From Ensifer adhaerens (lineage in GTDB: Bacteria > Pseudomonadota > Alphaproteobacteria > Rhizobiales > Rhizobiaceae), in contig NZ_CP015882.1 of the NCBI RefSeq assembly GCF_000697965.2, forward strand, positions 186,001-250,000: a DNA stretch of 64,000 nucleotides, written 5' to 3'. Under the pieces are notes generated by a model. That model did not search any database and was not told the DNA's origin. It was given only the letters and a program-made list of their open reading frames with translations. The number at the start of each line of letters is the position of its first letter. Position 1 is the first letter of the stretch. A program made the translations under genes and the position numbers. Positions 26,728 to 36,389 of this stretch are shown here, in pieces.

Positions 26728-27768
26728 ATGAGCGGTGGAAAAAAGAAGACGCGCGTAACCATGATGGATGTGGCCAAGGCGGCCGGCTGTTCGCAGGCGA
26801 CGGTCTCGGTGGTTCTCAACAATGTCACGGACATCAAGATATCCCCTGAGCTTCGGGCGCGCGTGCTGGATGTCGCGCATAGGCTTGGCTACGGGCTTGC
26901 AAGCCCCATCCGTCGCGCGGGCCTTGAGGATCTTCGCGGCGGCTGTATTGGCTTCATCGTCGATCAGCTCGCGACGACCCCGGAAGCCGTCAACGCCATC
27001 GAGGGCGCGCGGCACGCTTCCTGGGAGAACGATGTTACAATTCTCGTGGCGCAGACGCAGGGACGGGCCACGCACGAGCGCAAAGCGGTGGCCAGCCTTC
27101 TGCAGGCCGGTGCGCAGGGGATCGTCTACATGTCCGTTTTCACCCGCCGCATATCGCTCGACCCGGTCTTCGAGGACCTACCCGTTCCGCTCGTGCTGCT
27201 CAACTGCTATACCAGTGATAACCGTTTTCCCGCAGTGGTTCCCGATGAGGTGACCGGCGGGCGCATGGCGACGGCGACCCTTATCAGGAAGGGGCATACA
27301 CGCATCGCAACGATCGTCGGGGAGAGCTTCATGGAGGCGGCGCAGGATCGCCTCGCGGGCTATCGTGAGGCGCTGGCGGAGGCGGGGCTGCCCTATGATG
27401 ACGGCCTGGTGGCTGAAGGAAACTGGACACCGACATCCGGTTTCGAGGCTACCCAAAAACTCCTGTCGCTTCGAGAGCCGCCTACGGCGATCTTCTGCCA
27501 GAACGACAAGATGGCGATGGGCTGCCTAATGGCAATTGGCGAAGCAGGTCTGCGCGTTCCGCGGGACATCTCTGTCGTCGGCTACGATGACGACGAACTG
27601 TCGCGCCATCTGCGACCGCAACTGACTACCCTGGAGCTTCCGCACCGGCCGATGGGCGCCTGGGCGATTGAGCACCTTGCAAAGAAGCCGCGCTCAGGCC
27701 ATCACAGCCTAAAAAAGCTTGGCTGCACGTTGGTCGTCCGGGGCTCGGTCAGTCGTAAATCGGCCTGA
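26728..27768 (+). CDS. LacI-family transcriptional regulator
   Basis: A 346-residue LacI/GalR protein: VTMMDVAKAAGCSQATVSVVLNNVTDIKISPELRARVLDVAHRLGYG is the helix-turn-helix plus hinge. The periplasmic-binding-like effector domain follows (IGFIVDQLATTPEA; GRMATATLIRKGHTRIATI; GCLMAIGEAGLRVPRDISVVGYDDDELSRHLRPQLTTLELP). Expected to repress the divergent phytanoyl-CoA-dioxygenase-like gene. Confidence 0.94.
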   Translation: MSGGKKKTRVTMMDVAKAAGCSQATVSVVLNNVTDIKISPELRARVLDVAHRLGYGLASPIRRAGLEDLRGGCIGFIVDQLATTPEAVNAIEGARHASWENDVTILVAQTQGRATHERKAVASLLQAGAQGIVYMSVFTRRISLDPVFEDLPVPLVLLNCYTSDNRFPAVVPDEVTGGRMATATLIRKGHTRIATIVGESFMEAAQDRLAGYREALAEAGLPYDDGLVAEGNWTPTSGFEATQKLLSLREPPTAIFCQNDKMAMGCLMAIGEAGLRVPRDISVVGYDDDELSRHLRPQLTTLELPHRPMGAWAIEHLAKKPRSGHHSLKKLGCTLVVRGSVSRKSA

Positions 27769-27984
27769 CAAGATCAAGGCGATGGGTAATTATTTCAGCG
27801 GACGAAAATCTTGGAAATTGCGCTCCAAGAGCGCGCGTGTTGCTCACCCGCGTAAGACGGAAATGGCCAAGAGAAATGCATCGCCCCCGAAACCTTACCA
27901 GCTATCCCACTCCGAGCCATCGGCGCGCGTCGCCGGTCTTGACGCCTGATCCGGCGGCGCGTGACGTCACGACGTGGCTCTTGT

Positions 27985-28305
27985 CTATTGCGGTAATCGG
28001 AAATGGTCGTCGATGAGACGGCGGTGGCGAGTGTCCTTGTGCCAGCCGATTGCCTTTCGGTAGCTGCCGAAAAGCTGCCTTTCATGCACGCCTTCGACGG
28101 TCAGGCCGTGGACGGCCTCAGCATCCGGTTCAACATACAGCGCATCGACGGGGCAGTAGAGTTCGCACATGAAGCAGGTCTGACATGCATCCTGACGCTT
28201 GATGAGCGGCGGTCCTTCGCGCTGTGCTTGGAACACGTTGGTGGGGCAGACCTGGACGCAAAGATTGCAGTCGGTGCATGTGTTGGTGTCTAGAACTTCA
28301 ATCAT
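27985..28305 (-). CDS. 2x[4Fe-4S] ferredoxin
   Basis: A 106-residue protein with two cluster-binding motifs, CTDCNLCVQVCP and CQTCFMCELYCP, and a C-terminal tail (SYRKAIGWHKDTRHRRL). The arrangement is like the iron-sulfur subunits of adenylylsulfate-reductase/fumarate-reductase-type complexes. Its start at 28305 overlaps the last base of the flavoprotein's stop codon, so the two subunits are translationally coupled and surely work together. Confidence 0.93.
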   Translation of the reverse strand: MIEVLDTNTCTDCNLCVQVCPTNVFQAQREGPPLIKRQDACQTCFMCELYCPVDALYVEPDAEAVHGLTVEGVHERQLFGSYRKAIGWHKDTRHRRLIDDHFRLPQ

Positions 28306-29912
28306 TATTCTGCTGCTTGCTTGTATACGCCGGGATCGACCGCTTCCTGCCGAACGGCGATGTGGTCGAGGCCGCTGAGGATGAGCCTGTGGTGTTGGGC
28401 GGGGTTCTGCGTCGGATAATCCTCCCGTCTGTGCATACCGCGCGTTTCGGTACGAGAAAGCGCCGCGCGATACATGAAACGCGCCGTTGCCAGCATGGCC
28501 TGCGCCTGCCGTAGCTTGAGGGAATGATCCTCGTTGAGAGCGGTTGCCCGTCCGACGTTTTCCCAAAGCGCGTCCAGCCGCTTCAGAGATGCCGAAAGGG
28601 CCGAATGCGTGCGGAAGTAATTGATGTCGAGGGGGAATACCTCGTTCTGGACAGCCTTGATGATCTCTGCCGGGTCGATGCCCTTCGTGTCAGAGAGCGC
28701 GATGCATGCCGGGCCGAAATCGGTAGCGCTTACCCGCTGCAATGAATAGGACGCGGCAGCCGCGCCAGCAAAGGCACCTGTGGCGATCGCCCAGGCCGCG
28801 TTGTGGCTGCCACCGCCGGTGAACCCGCCGCAGATCGGCTCGCGGGTGGCGTTGTCGCCAGCGGCGTAAAGCCCCGGAACAGTCGTTGAACAGTCGAGGC
28901 CGGTCAGCCTCAATCCACCTGTACCACGGACCGTACCTTCAAGCCTCAGCTTGACTTCGAAGAAATCGGTAAAGGGATTTATGCCGCGCCTATCGAACGG
29001 AACGAAGAAGTTCGGCTGCGCGCGCCTGAGGATCGCCTTGACCTCATCAGTCCCGGCAAGGTCCAGCCGCGCAAACACCGGCTCCGAAAGCAAGGTGCGG
29101 GCGATGATCGAGCGCCCACGGGCCGAACCCGCTCCCTCGATCAGGCTGTGGTCCTTCCGGTAGAACTGCGCAAAGCGGTAAAGCGCCGTCTTGGTGATCG
29201 AGGCGAAGGCGGGCGAAATCGCATAGGCGGAGGAAAATTCCATGCCCGAGAGTTCGGCGCCAACCTCCGCGCCCATCAGATAGCCGTCTCCGGTCAAGAC
29301 GTCGCAGCCGAGTGCCTTGCTCATGAAGGCACAGCCGCCAGCGGCAAGAACGACGGCGCCGGCGTTCACCACCCAATGACCGCCGGCCTGGCGCCGCAGG
29401 CCGCTTGCGCCGACGACGCGTCCTTCCAGTGTCAGCAGTTGCGTCGCCGGATGATGATCGAGAATGGTGATCCCGGCATTCCTTACCCGGCGCCGCATCA
29501 GCCGCATGTATTCCGGCCCCTGGACCGAGATACGCTGCTCTTCCCCGTCGTCGTTACGGGGGAAGGGGTAGCCCCAGTCCGCCAACCGATTAACACTCTC
29601 GAACGTCTTGTCGAGGACGGGCACCATCCAGGAACGTTCGGACAGATAACCGCCCATCGCCTCGCGGCTGGCCATGGCTGCCTCCCGTTCCGCCGGGTCC
29701 GGCGGCACATACCAGATCTGGGTGCCGGCCGAAGCCGTGGCACCGGAGCTGCCGCAATATCCCTTGTCGACCAGCACGACCTTAGCGTTGCTGGATGCAG
29801 CTTCGGTGGCGGCCCAGCACCCGGCGGGTCCACCGCCAATCACGAGCACGTCGCAACCGATTTCGACGGCGGCGACGCTTGCCTCACCTGACTGTTGCAA
29901 TGGCACACTCAT
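28305..29912 (-). CDS. FAD-dependent oxidoreductase, fumarate-reductase/AprA-like
   Basis: A 535-residue flavoprotein: CDVLVIGGGPAGCWAATEAA (FAD Rossmann motif, 20-40), DKGYCGSSGATASAGTQIWY (flavin-contacting loop), VVLAAGGCAFMSKALGCDVLTGDGYLMGAEVGAEL, and PGLYAAGDNATREPICGGFTGGGSHNAAWAIATG near the end. This is the succinate dehydrogenase/fumarate reductase/APS reductase flavoprotein fold, and a helical C-terminal domain follows. ATG 29912 follows GAGAGG. Partner ferredoxin is encoded next. Substrate unknown; the neighbouring transporter and PhnD-like protein point to an organic sulfur, phosphorus or nitrogen compound, which is a guess. Confidence 0.9.
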   Translation of the reverse strand: MSVPLQQSGEASVAAVEIGCDVLVIGGGPAGCWAATEAASSNAKVVLVDKGYCGSSGATASAGTQIWYVPPDPAEREAAMASREAMGGYLSERSWMVPVLDKTFESVNRLADWGYPFPRNDDGEEQRISVQGPEYMRLMRRRVRNAGITILDHHPATQLLTLEGRVVGASGLRRQAGGHWVVNAGAVVLAAGGCAFMSKALGCDVLTGDGYLMGAEVGAELSGMEFSSAYAISPAFASITKTALYRFAQFYRKDHSLIEGAGSARGRSIIARTLLSEPVFARLDLAGTDEVKAILRRAQPNFFVPFDRRGINPFTDFFEVKLRLEGTVRGTGGLRLTGLDCSTTVPGLYAAGDNATREPICGGFTGGGSHNAAWAIATGAFAGAAAASYSLQRVSATDFGPACIALSDTKGIDPAEIIKAVQNEVFPLDINYFRTHSALSASLKRLDALWENVGRATALNEDHSLKLRQAQAMLATARFMYRAALSRTETRGMHRREDYPTQNPAQHHRLILSGLDHIAVRQEAVDPGVYKQAAE

Positions 29913-30001
29913 GACAGGGATCCTCTCGACCAAGAAATATCGTTGCGATTTAAATCTATGCAATGCATAGATTTTTGAGTCGTTTTTGCCGGAGCCCGCC
30001 C

Positions 30002-30808
30002 ATGCCTCTCGCCAGCCTCGCCATGTATGTAAGTCCGCCGCCGATCGAGGAGGCGACGCGGCTTTTCTGGAAAGCATTGGGGGACCGATTGCGTGGGTAT
30101 GGCCTTGATGCGCCCGGGGCGCTTGACGAGACCGTCGCCTACAACGAGGCGTGGTTTCGTCCGGACCTGCTGTTCGGCCAGACCTGCGGATATCCCTATG
30201 TCCAGCACCTTCGCGGGAGGGTTCAACTGGTGGCGACGCCCGTTTACGACTTGCCTGGCTGCGACGGCCCGCACAAATGCAGTTTCATCATCGTCAATGC
30301 CCGGTCGTCGGCCAGCTCGCTCGGCGATCTGCGCGGGATGCGTGCGGCGATCAATGAACCGGGCAGCAATTCCGGCTACAACCTGTTTCGAGCTGCGGTG
30401 GCGCCACATGCGGTCGACGGCCGCTTTTTCTCGTCGGTCATCGAGACGGGCGGGCACCGAGCAAGCATCGATGCCGTAGCGACTGGCGCGGCCGACGTCG
30501 CGGCAATCGACTGCGTTACGTTCGGCAACACACTGCGCTTCGATCCCGATCGCGTGGCCGCGGTCCGTGTTCTTGCTGAGACGACGAAAGGACCCGGACT
30601 GCCCTTCATCACATCCGCCTTGACCTCGGCCAAAGACCTCATGATCCTGCGTCGTACACTGGCGGAGACGATCGGCGATCCTGAACTCGGCGGCGTCTGC
30701 GACACGCTCTCGCTCAAAGGTATCAGCCTCCTGGGCGATTCCGACTACGAGGCACTGGCCGAGCTTGATCGGGACGCTGCACGCCATGGTTACCCTGCTA
30801 TCGTCTGA
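30002..30808 (+). CDS. PhnD-like substrate-binding protein without signal peptide
   Basis: A 268-residue protein of the phosphate/phosphonate ABC binding-protein (PF12974-like) fold: LASLAMYVSPPPIEEATRLFWKALGDRL, FGQTCGYPYVQHLRGRVQLVATPVY, CSFIIVNARSSASSLGDLRGMRAAINEPGSNSGYNLFRAAVAP. Unusually there is no leader, so it should stay in the cytoplasm, perhaps as a sensor or chaperone. Divergent from the flavoprotein gene (89 bp) and its end overlaps the convergent ABC ATPase gene by 19 bases. Confidence 0.85.
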   Translation: MPLASLAMYVSPPPIEEATRLFWKALGDRLRGYGLDAPGALDETVAYNEAWFRPDLLFGQTCGYPYVQHLRGRVQLVATPVYDLPGCDGPHKCSFIIVNARSSASSLGDLRGMRAAINEPGSNSGYNLFRAAVAPHAVDGRFFSSVIETGGHRASIDAVATGAADVAAIDCVTFGNTLRFDPDRVAAVRVLAETTKGPGLPFITSALTSAKDLMILRRTLAETIGDPELGGVCDTLSLKGISLLGDSDYEALAELDRDAARHGYPAIV

Positions 30809-31761
30809 GGGATGACGGCCGGCCTTGCGGCCAGCGGAAAGTGACAGGCGACAGCGCGTCCGTCTTCGCCCGCCCGAAGGGCAGGGGCTTCTGCTGCGCA
30901 AATCGGCTGCACCAAGGGACAGCGGCTATGGAACCGGCATCCGGCCGGCGGATGGGCGGGACTCGGCAATTCTCCGGAAAGAACGATTCGTTCGTGTCGG
31001 CGGCTGGGATCGAGCGTCAGATTGGCCGAAAGAAGCGCTTGGGTATAGGGATGCGCGGGGCCGCGAAACAAAGCGGCGGTCGGCCCGCTCTCGACGATGC
31101 GTCCGAGATACATGACGGCAACCCGGTCCGCGACCCGCCCGACGACATTGAGATTGTGGGAGATCAGCAGATAGCTGAGGCCCAGGTGATCCTTGAGCCC
31201 TCGCAGAAGGTTCAAAAGATCGCCTTGTACCGAGATGTCGAGGCCGGCGGTCGGTTCGTCGGCGACGACGATCGACGGTTCGGCTGCAAGCACGCGGATC
31301 AGAGCCACGCGCCGCGCCTGCCCGCCACTGAGCTGATGGGGATAGCGAGAGAGAAGCTGCTCGCCAAGCCCGATCCTTTCGGCCAGCCGCATGATCCGCC
31401 CCCAGTTCTCGGCCGTGAAGGCGTTGCGGATCTTCAGGGGCTCGCTAAGCAAGGCTCGGACCGTCAGACGAGGCGAAAGGGACGCGACGGGATCCTGAAA
31501 CAGGAGCTGGATCCGGCGCTGCAGGATGAGGCGGTGTTGCCTGGAGGCATCCTTTAGTGTCTCGCCCTCCACGGCAAGCGTGCCTTCGGAAAGCGGCTGC
31601 AGCCCGACGATCGCGCGGGCGATCGAGGACTTGCCGCAACCGCTTTCACCAATGAGTCCCAGGGTTTCGCCACGCCGCAGTTCAAGCGAGACGTTGTCGA
31701 CCGCGGTGAGCCGATCGTAGCGTACCATCGCGTTATCGAGGGTTAGAATGGGGCGGGCCAT
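30790..31761 (-). CDS. Dipeptide-type ABC transporter ATP-binding protein (second)
   Basis: A 323-residue ATPase: Walker A GESGCGKSS, Q-loop LLFQDPVASLSP, signature LSGGQARRVALIRVLAAEP, Walker B IVVADEPTAGLD, then the oligopeptide-transporter C-terminal domain with HPYTQALL and RCPLVQPICAAEAPAL Cys motif. DppF/OppF type. Its ATG shares a base with the preceding stop (TAATG), so it is coupled to the first ATPase. Confidence 0.94.
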   Translation of the reverse strand: MARPILTLDNAMVRYDRLTAVDNVSLELRRGETLGLIGESGCGKSSIARAIVGLQPLSEGTLAVEGETLKDASRQHRLILQRRIQLLFQDPVASLSPRLTVRALLSEPLKIRNAFTAENWGRIMRLAERIGLGEQLLSRYPHQLSGGQARRVALIRVLAAEPSIVVADEPTAGLDISVQGDLLNLLRGLKDHLGLSYLLISHNLNVVGRVADRVAVMYLGRIVESGPTAALFRGPAHPYTQALLSANLTLDPSRRHERIVLSGELPSPAHPPAGCRFHSRCPLVQPICAAEAPALRAGEDGRAVACHFPLAARPAVIPQTIAG

Positions 31762-32735
31762 TACGCAGCCTCCTGCCAGCAGGAATAGGTTCGCCCCTCT
31801 CGCGTCTGCCGCCGGGGCGGCCTTTCATTGCAGCGGTCGTGGCGGGCAGGACAACGGCTGGCAAAAATGCAGCCTTGGGGACGGCGTGCAGGATCGGGCA
31901 CGGTGCCGGGAATGGTTGCCAGATCCTGCGAGGGATCGAAGGCCGCATAGGGATCGATCTCGCAGGCGAGCAGCGCGCGGGTGTAAGGATGGCGCGGGCG
32001 GCTGAAGACGACGCGCACGGGTCCGTGTTCCACCACCGTGCCTGCATACATGACGATTACGCTGTCGCAGAGTTCGGCGATCAGGCCCATGCTATGGCTG
32101 ATCACCAGCATGGAGGCGGACGTGCGCTGTCGTAGCCGGTCCAGCACCTCGACCACTTGCGCTTCGATCGTCGCGTCGAGCGCGGTTGTCGGCTCGTCGG
32201 CAATCAACAGCTTCGGTTCAACCAGGAGTGCCATGGCGATCACCACGCGTTGGCGCATGCCGCCGGAGAACTCGTGCGGATAGCGGTGCATGCGCGCTGC
32301 CGCATCCGGCACGCCGACATCGACAAGCATTGCTTGCGCGCGGCCCCAGAGCCTGTTGCGGCTCTCCCGGGGGAAGCGCCGCCGCTGGATATCGACGAGC
32401 TGCGTTCCGATGGTAAACATCGGATTGAGCGCGGTCATGGGATCCTGGAAGATCATTGCGATGTCGGTCCCTCGCAACGCCCTGGTTTCGTCTACGCCAA
32501 AGCGCATTTCGCGCCCATCGAAGGCGGCCCGACGCGTGGAAACCTGCGCGTTGCCGTCAAGCAGCCCGAGCAGGGCGAAGGCGACCGTTGACTTGCCGCT
32601 GCCGCTTTCGCCAACGAGACCGACGGACTGTCCGCGACCAATGGTTATATCGACGCCGTCGAGGATGTGAGCCGTGCTTTCGTGACCCCGGTAGGACACG
32701 TGCAGGTCTTCGATGGTGAGAAGGGCGTCAGTCAA
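31761..32735 (-). CDS. Dipeptide-type ABC transporter ATP-binding protein (first)
   Basis: A 324-residue ATPase: GESGSGKST, MIFQDPMTALNP, FSGGMRQRVVIAMALLVEPKLLIADEPTTALD, then HPYTRALL and C-terminal Cys (CIFASRCPARHDRCNERPP) of the DppD/OppD group. TTG at 32735 is the proposed start: it overlaps the permease stop (TTGA) and GAGGAAAG precedes it, whereas the open frame to 32843 overlaps the permease by 100 bases. Confidence 0.92.
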   Translation of the reverse strand: MTDALLTIEDLHVSYRGHESTAHILDGVDITIGRGQSVGLVGESGSGKSTVAFALLGLLDGNAQVSTRRAAFDGREMRFGVDETRALRGTDIAMIFQDPMTALNPMFTIGTQLVDIQRRRFPRESRNRLWGRAQAMLVDVGVPDAAARMHRYPHEFSGGMRQRVVIAMALLVEPKLLIADEPTTALDATIEAQVVEVLDRLRQRTSASMLVISHSMGLIAELCDSVIVMYAGTVVEHGPVRVVFSRPRHPYTRALLACEIDPYAAFDPSQDLATIPGTVPDPARRPQGCIFASRCPARHDRCNERPPRRQTREGRTYSCWQEAA

Positions 32736-33565
32736 AGGGCTTTCCTCAGCTTCGGGTCGAGCGTGTCGCGCAAGGCCTCGCCGAGAAGCGCGAAGCCGAG
32801 GGTAGCAAGGACGAGCGCCAGTCCGGAAAAGGTCGCGAGCCAAACCGACTGGTCGAGATAGGTATAGCCGTCATTCAAGAGGTTGCCCCAGCTTGCCAGC
32901 GGCGGACGCACGCCAAGCCCGAGAAAACTCAGGCCCGCCTCGATGGTGATGACAACAGGGATATCCATGCAGGCCAGCACGAAGATCGGACCAATGATGT
33001 TCGGGGTTACGTGATGCAGCACGACCCGCCAGGTCTCTGCCCCAAGCACTTTTTCGGCCTCGATGAAGGGACTGTTGCGAATGGCGATCGTCTGGGCGCG
33101 GGCAACTCGGCCGAAATGGGGAATGAAAACAATGCTGACAAGCAGCACGACATTACCGAGGCCAGGGCCGAACACGGCCACCAATGCCAAGGCCAGTATA
33201 ATGCTGGGAAACGAAGTGACGATGTCGAAGACGCCGACCACGGCGAGATCGATTGCACGCGGCGAAAGGGCGGCCGCAATCCCGAAAGTGACGCCGGCGC
33301 TCAAGGAAATGGCAATGACCGAGAGTGAAATGCCGAGCGCCACCCGTGCTCCATAGATCAGCCGGCTGAGGATGTCGCGACCGAGATGGTCCGTTCCAAG
33401 CAGGTGCTGCCACGACGGCTCCATCAACCGGTTCGCCGGCGCTATTGCGTTCGGGCCATAGGGCGCAATCACCGGTGCGGCGATCGCCACCAGACAGAGA
33501 AGCGTCACCGCAAGCATTGCAAACGTGCCACCCGGGCGACGGGAAAGAGCGATGAAGGCTTGCAT
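32732..33565 (-). CDS. Dipeptide-type ABC transporter permease (DppC-like)
   Basis: A 277-residue inner-membrane permease. The N-terminal OppC segment is followed by NRLMEPSWQHLLGTDHLGRDILSRLIYGARVALGIS, which is diagnostic for the DppC/OppC family, and the EAA loop RVARAQTIAIRNSPFIEAEKVLGAETWRVVLHHVTPNIIGP. About six membrane spans. One base after the first permease gene's stop. Confidence 0.94.
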   Translation of the reverse strand: MQAFIALSRRPGGTFAMLAVTLLCLVAIAAPVIAPYGPNAIAPANRLMEPSWQHLLGTDHLGRDILSRLIYGARVALGISLSVIAISLSAGVTFGIAAALSPRAIDLAVVGVFDIVTSFPSIILALALVAVFGPGLGNVVLLVSIVFIPHFGRVARAQTIAIRNSPFIEAEKVLGAETWRVVLHHVTPNIIGPIFVLACMDIPVVITIEAGLSFLGLGVRPPLASWGNLLNDGYTYLDQSVWLATFSGLALVLATLGFALLGEALRDTLDPKLRKAL

Positions 33566-33566
33566 C

Positions 33567-34544
33567 TCAGTGTCCCTGACCAGATGTAAGGCGGGCGCGC
33601 TCGCGTGGATCGATCAGGCTCTGGGAGAGGTCGGCGATCAGATTGGTCAGCACATAGAGCATGACGATGACGAAGACGCCGCCCTGGACGACCGGATAGT
33701 TGCGTGTGCGAATGGCGTCGTAGATCAGCGAGCCGAGGCCCGGGCGGTTGAAGATCACTTCGGCAAACACGGCGCCGCCGAGGAGTTCGCCGAAACCCAT
33801 GCCAAGCACCGCCAGGGTCGGCAGGATTGCCGGCTTGAGTGCGTATTTCATCATGATCTTGGTTTGGCTGACACCATAGGCACGCAACGTGCGAACGTGG
33901 TTTTCCCCAAGGACCTCGAGCAGCGATGAGCGCAGGAGCCGGGCGATGTAGCCGACCCAGCCGGCCGCGAGCGCCGCCGTCGGCAATACGAGGTGCCAAA
34001 TCTGGTCGCCGAGGTTTCCGCTTTCCCCGGCGCCCAGCACCGGAAACCAGCGCAGATGCACGGAAAACACCATCAGCAGGAAGACCGATACGACGAAACT
34101 CGGCGTCGAAATGAATCCGACACTCAGGAACGCGACCATTCGATCTGTCTTGCCGCCCGGCCAGCGGGCACTGAAAAGCGCCAACGGCAAGCCGAGGGCT
34201 ACGGCGCACAGCATTGATGCGACCGCAAGCGCGGCCGTGTTCGGCAGCGCATTCAGAACCAGGCTGAGGACCGGCCGCCCGTTGAAGACGTCCTCTCCGA
34301 GATCGCCGGAGGCGAGCCTGCCGAAGAAGGTGAAAACCCGTTCGATCAGCGGCTTGTCGAGGCCGATGCGGGCATTGAGTGTCGCGACCGCTTCAGGCGT
34401 TGCGCGCGACCCAAGGATCACGGTCGCGGGATCCCCGGGGATTAGCCGCGTCAGGGCCATCAGGAGCACGACTGAACCGGCCACGGCAAGTGCCGCCGTC
34501 GCCAGCTTGAAGCCAAGATGGATTTGAAGGGACGCGCTCCTCAT
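33567..34544 (-). CDS. Dipeptide-type ABC transporter permease (DppB-like)
   Basis: A 325-residue permease of the DppB/OppB type: LTRLIPGDPATVILGSRATPEAVATLNARIGLDKPLIERVFTFFGRLASGDLG at the N-terminus and the EAA loop LRAYGVSQTKIMMKYALKPAILPTLAVLGMGFGELLGGAVFAEVIFNRPGLG. Six membrane spans. Second gene of the five-gene importer operon. Confidence 0.94.
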   Translation of the reverse strand: MRSASLQIHLGFKLATAALAVAGSVVLLMALTRLIPGDPATVILGSRATPEAVATLNARIGLDKPLIERVFTFFGRLASGDLGEDVFNGRPVLSLVLNALPNTAALAVASMLCAVALGLPLALFSARWPGGKTDRMVAFLSVGFISTPSFVVSVFLLMVFSVHLRWFPVLGAGESGNLGDQIWHLVLPTAALAAGWVGYIARLLRSSLLEVLGENHVRTLRAYGVSQTKIMMKYALKPAILPTLAVLGMGFGELLGGAVFAEVIFNRPGLGSLIYDAIRTRNYPVVQGGVFVIVMLYVLTNLIADLSQSLIDPRERARLTSGQGH

Positions 34545-34586
34545 TGCAGCGCATCCTCTTCTGTCGCAACGCAGGCTGCCATCAGG

Positions 34587-36149
34587 TCAAGCCGTCGCTT
34601 GCGTAAAGGCGGTGTAAAGCCAGTTATTGCCGTTCGGCAGGACGCCGGGCTTCAGCCACTTTCGCGAAGCGAACGCGTTGAGGTTGTGGGTGATCCAGAT
34701 AAAGGCAGCCGATTCGTCGAGCAGCTTCTGCGCTTCGATGTAGATCTTCTCGCGCTCGGCCGGATCGACCGTGACGCCGCCTTTCTCGTGCAAGGCATCG
34801 AAATCGGCATTCTTCCAGCGTTGCCAGTTCCACTGACCGACTTGTGCCGAGGTGAACCATTGTGTCTGGAAGCCGGGGTCGAACTTGCCGTTGAATTTGA
34901 TGAGCGAAAGTTCGAGGTCCTTGCTGGCGTCGTTTTCGCCGAGCGCCCAGTAGGCGGCCGATTCTAACGCCTCGATCTCGACCTCGATACCCACTTCGGC
35001 AAAGTTTGCCTGGATGATCTGGGCGATCGCCTCATAGCGGGCATTGGCCTCGATGGTGAGCTTCGTCTTGAAACCGTCGGCGTGACCCGCCTCTCTAAGC
35101 AGCGCCTGCGCCTTATCGAGGTCACGGGCATGGACCGGCGCGTCCTTCCAGTAGCCCAGCAGGCTCGGGGCAAGCAGAGCGTTAGCGCGCGGATAAAGGC
35201 CGGAATAGGCGCCTTGCAGGATGGCATCGATATCGACGGCATAGCGGATGGCCTGACGCACGCGGATATCGTCGAACGGCGCCTTCTCGATGTTCGGGCC
35301 GAACCAGACATAGTCGATCGCCGGGATCTCGGTGATGCTTGCATCCGGCAGCGCCGCCATCGACTTTCCGTTTTCGGGATCGATCGCGGTGAAGTCGATC
35401 TCGCCGGACTTAAAGGCGATTTCGGCGGTCTTCTGCTCGCCGATCGGCTTGCCGACGATCTGATGGAAATGCGCCTTGATCGGTCCCTTGTAGTCCGGGT
35501 TGATCTCAAGCACGAACTGTTCACGCGGCGTCCATTCCTTGAGCACGTAGGGTCCACTTCCGACGAGCTTGGTGGCGATATCCTTGCCGAGCGCCTCGAA
35601 AGCCTTCTTCGAGACGATGCGGCCGGAACCGTCGGCGAGCGCGATCGTATAGAGCGCCGGCGCCGGATTCTTGAGGATGATCCGACCCTCGAGCGGCGCG
35701 GTTACCTCCACGCGATCGAGCGCTGACCAGTCCTTCGCGTAGGTGACGGGCTTGCCTTCCGCGTCTGGCGTGATGAAGCGTTCGAAAGAGAACTTCACGT
35801 CTTCCGCTGTCAGGTCGCCGTAGCCGCCGGTGAAGGCGAGGCCACTGCGCAGCTTGAAGCGGATTTCAGTATCACTCACCTGTTCCAGTTCTTCGGCCGC
35901 ATCCAATTCCCATTCGGTCGAGCCGGGCTTGAAGGAGATCAGCCCCTGCTGCACCGACCAGATGACGTTGAGGTCGATCGGACCGGATCGATTGGCCGGA
36001 TCGAGGTTCGAGAGATCCTTTTCGACGCGCACGGTGATCTTGGTGCGATCGGCGCCGGCAAAGGCCGGATGGACGCCACCAAGCGCAACGATCGTCGCGA
36101 GGGAAGCGCCGCCGACAAGTACCTGCCGTCGCGTGGGGTTGAATGTCAT
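34587..36149 (-). CDS. ABC transporter substrate-binding protein, family 5
   Basis: A 520-residue periplasmic solute-binding protein (SBP_bac_5: dipeptide, nickel, opine or glutathione types). A twin-arginine-like leader (NPTRRQVLVGGASLATIVALG...AFAG) is followed by SVQQGLISFKPGSTEWELDAAEELEQVSDTEIRFKLRSGLAFTGGYGDLTAEDVKFSFERF, the family signature. GGAGG lies 8 bases before ATG 36149. First gene of the importer operon. The ligand cannot be deduced. Confidence 0.94.
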   Translation of the reverse strand: MTFNPTRRQVLVGGASLATIVALGGVHPAFAGADRTKITVRVEKDLSNLDPANRSGPIDLNVIWSVQQGLISFKPGSTEWELDAAEELEQVSDTEIRFKLRSGLAFTGGYGDLTAEDVKFSFERFITPDAEGKPVTYAKDWSALDRVEVTAPLEGRIILKNPAPALYTIALADGSGRIVSKKAFEALGKDIATKLVGSGPYVLKEWTPREQFVLEINPDYKGPIKAHFHQIVGKPIGEQKTAEIAFKSGEIDFTAIDPENGKSMAALPDASITEIPAIDYVWFGPNIEKAPFDDIRVRQAIRYAVDIDAILQGAYSGLYPRANALLAPSLLGYWKDAPVHARDLDKAQALLREAGHADGFKTKLTIEANARYEAIAQIIQANFAEVGIEVEIEALESAAYWALGENDASKDLELSLIKFNGKFDPGFQTQWFTSAQVGQWNWQRWKNADFDALHEKGGVTVDPAEREKIYIEAQKLLDESAAFIWITHNLNAFASRKWLKPGVLPNGNNWLYTAFTQATA

Positions 36150-36389
36150 GGCATGTCCTCCAGGATTGGCGCTCCCCAGGGCAGGGCAGCGCGTCAATTC
36201 GATGGGCGCATTAGAGCTAATAATACATCAATTACATAGAATAAATATTTTACGTTTCGTTCTTCTGACGCAACCAGTTTTCCGTTTTTCAGCGCCGTCT
36301 TGCAAAGACATGCGGCGCGGGTTCCGGTGCAGCGCGATTATATTGGCGGTTGAATTCTATTGCTTTTTTCGCTTTCCGGGTAACACGAC

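Noticed and set aside
27960..27971. CGTGACGTCACG palindrome
   Set aside because: A perfect 12-bp palindrome, but it lies past the end of the ferredoxin gene with no promoter context.
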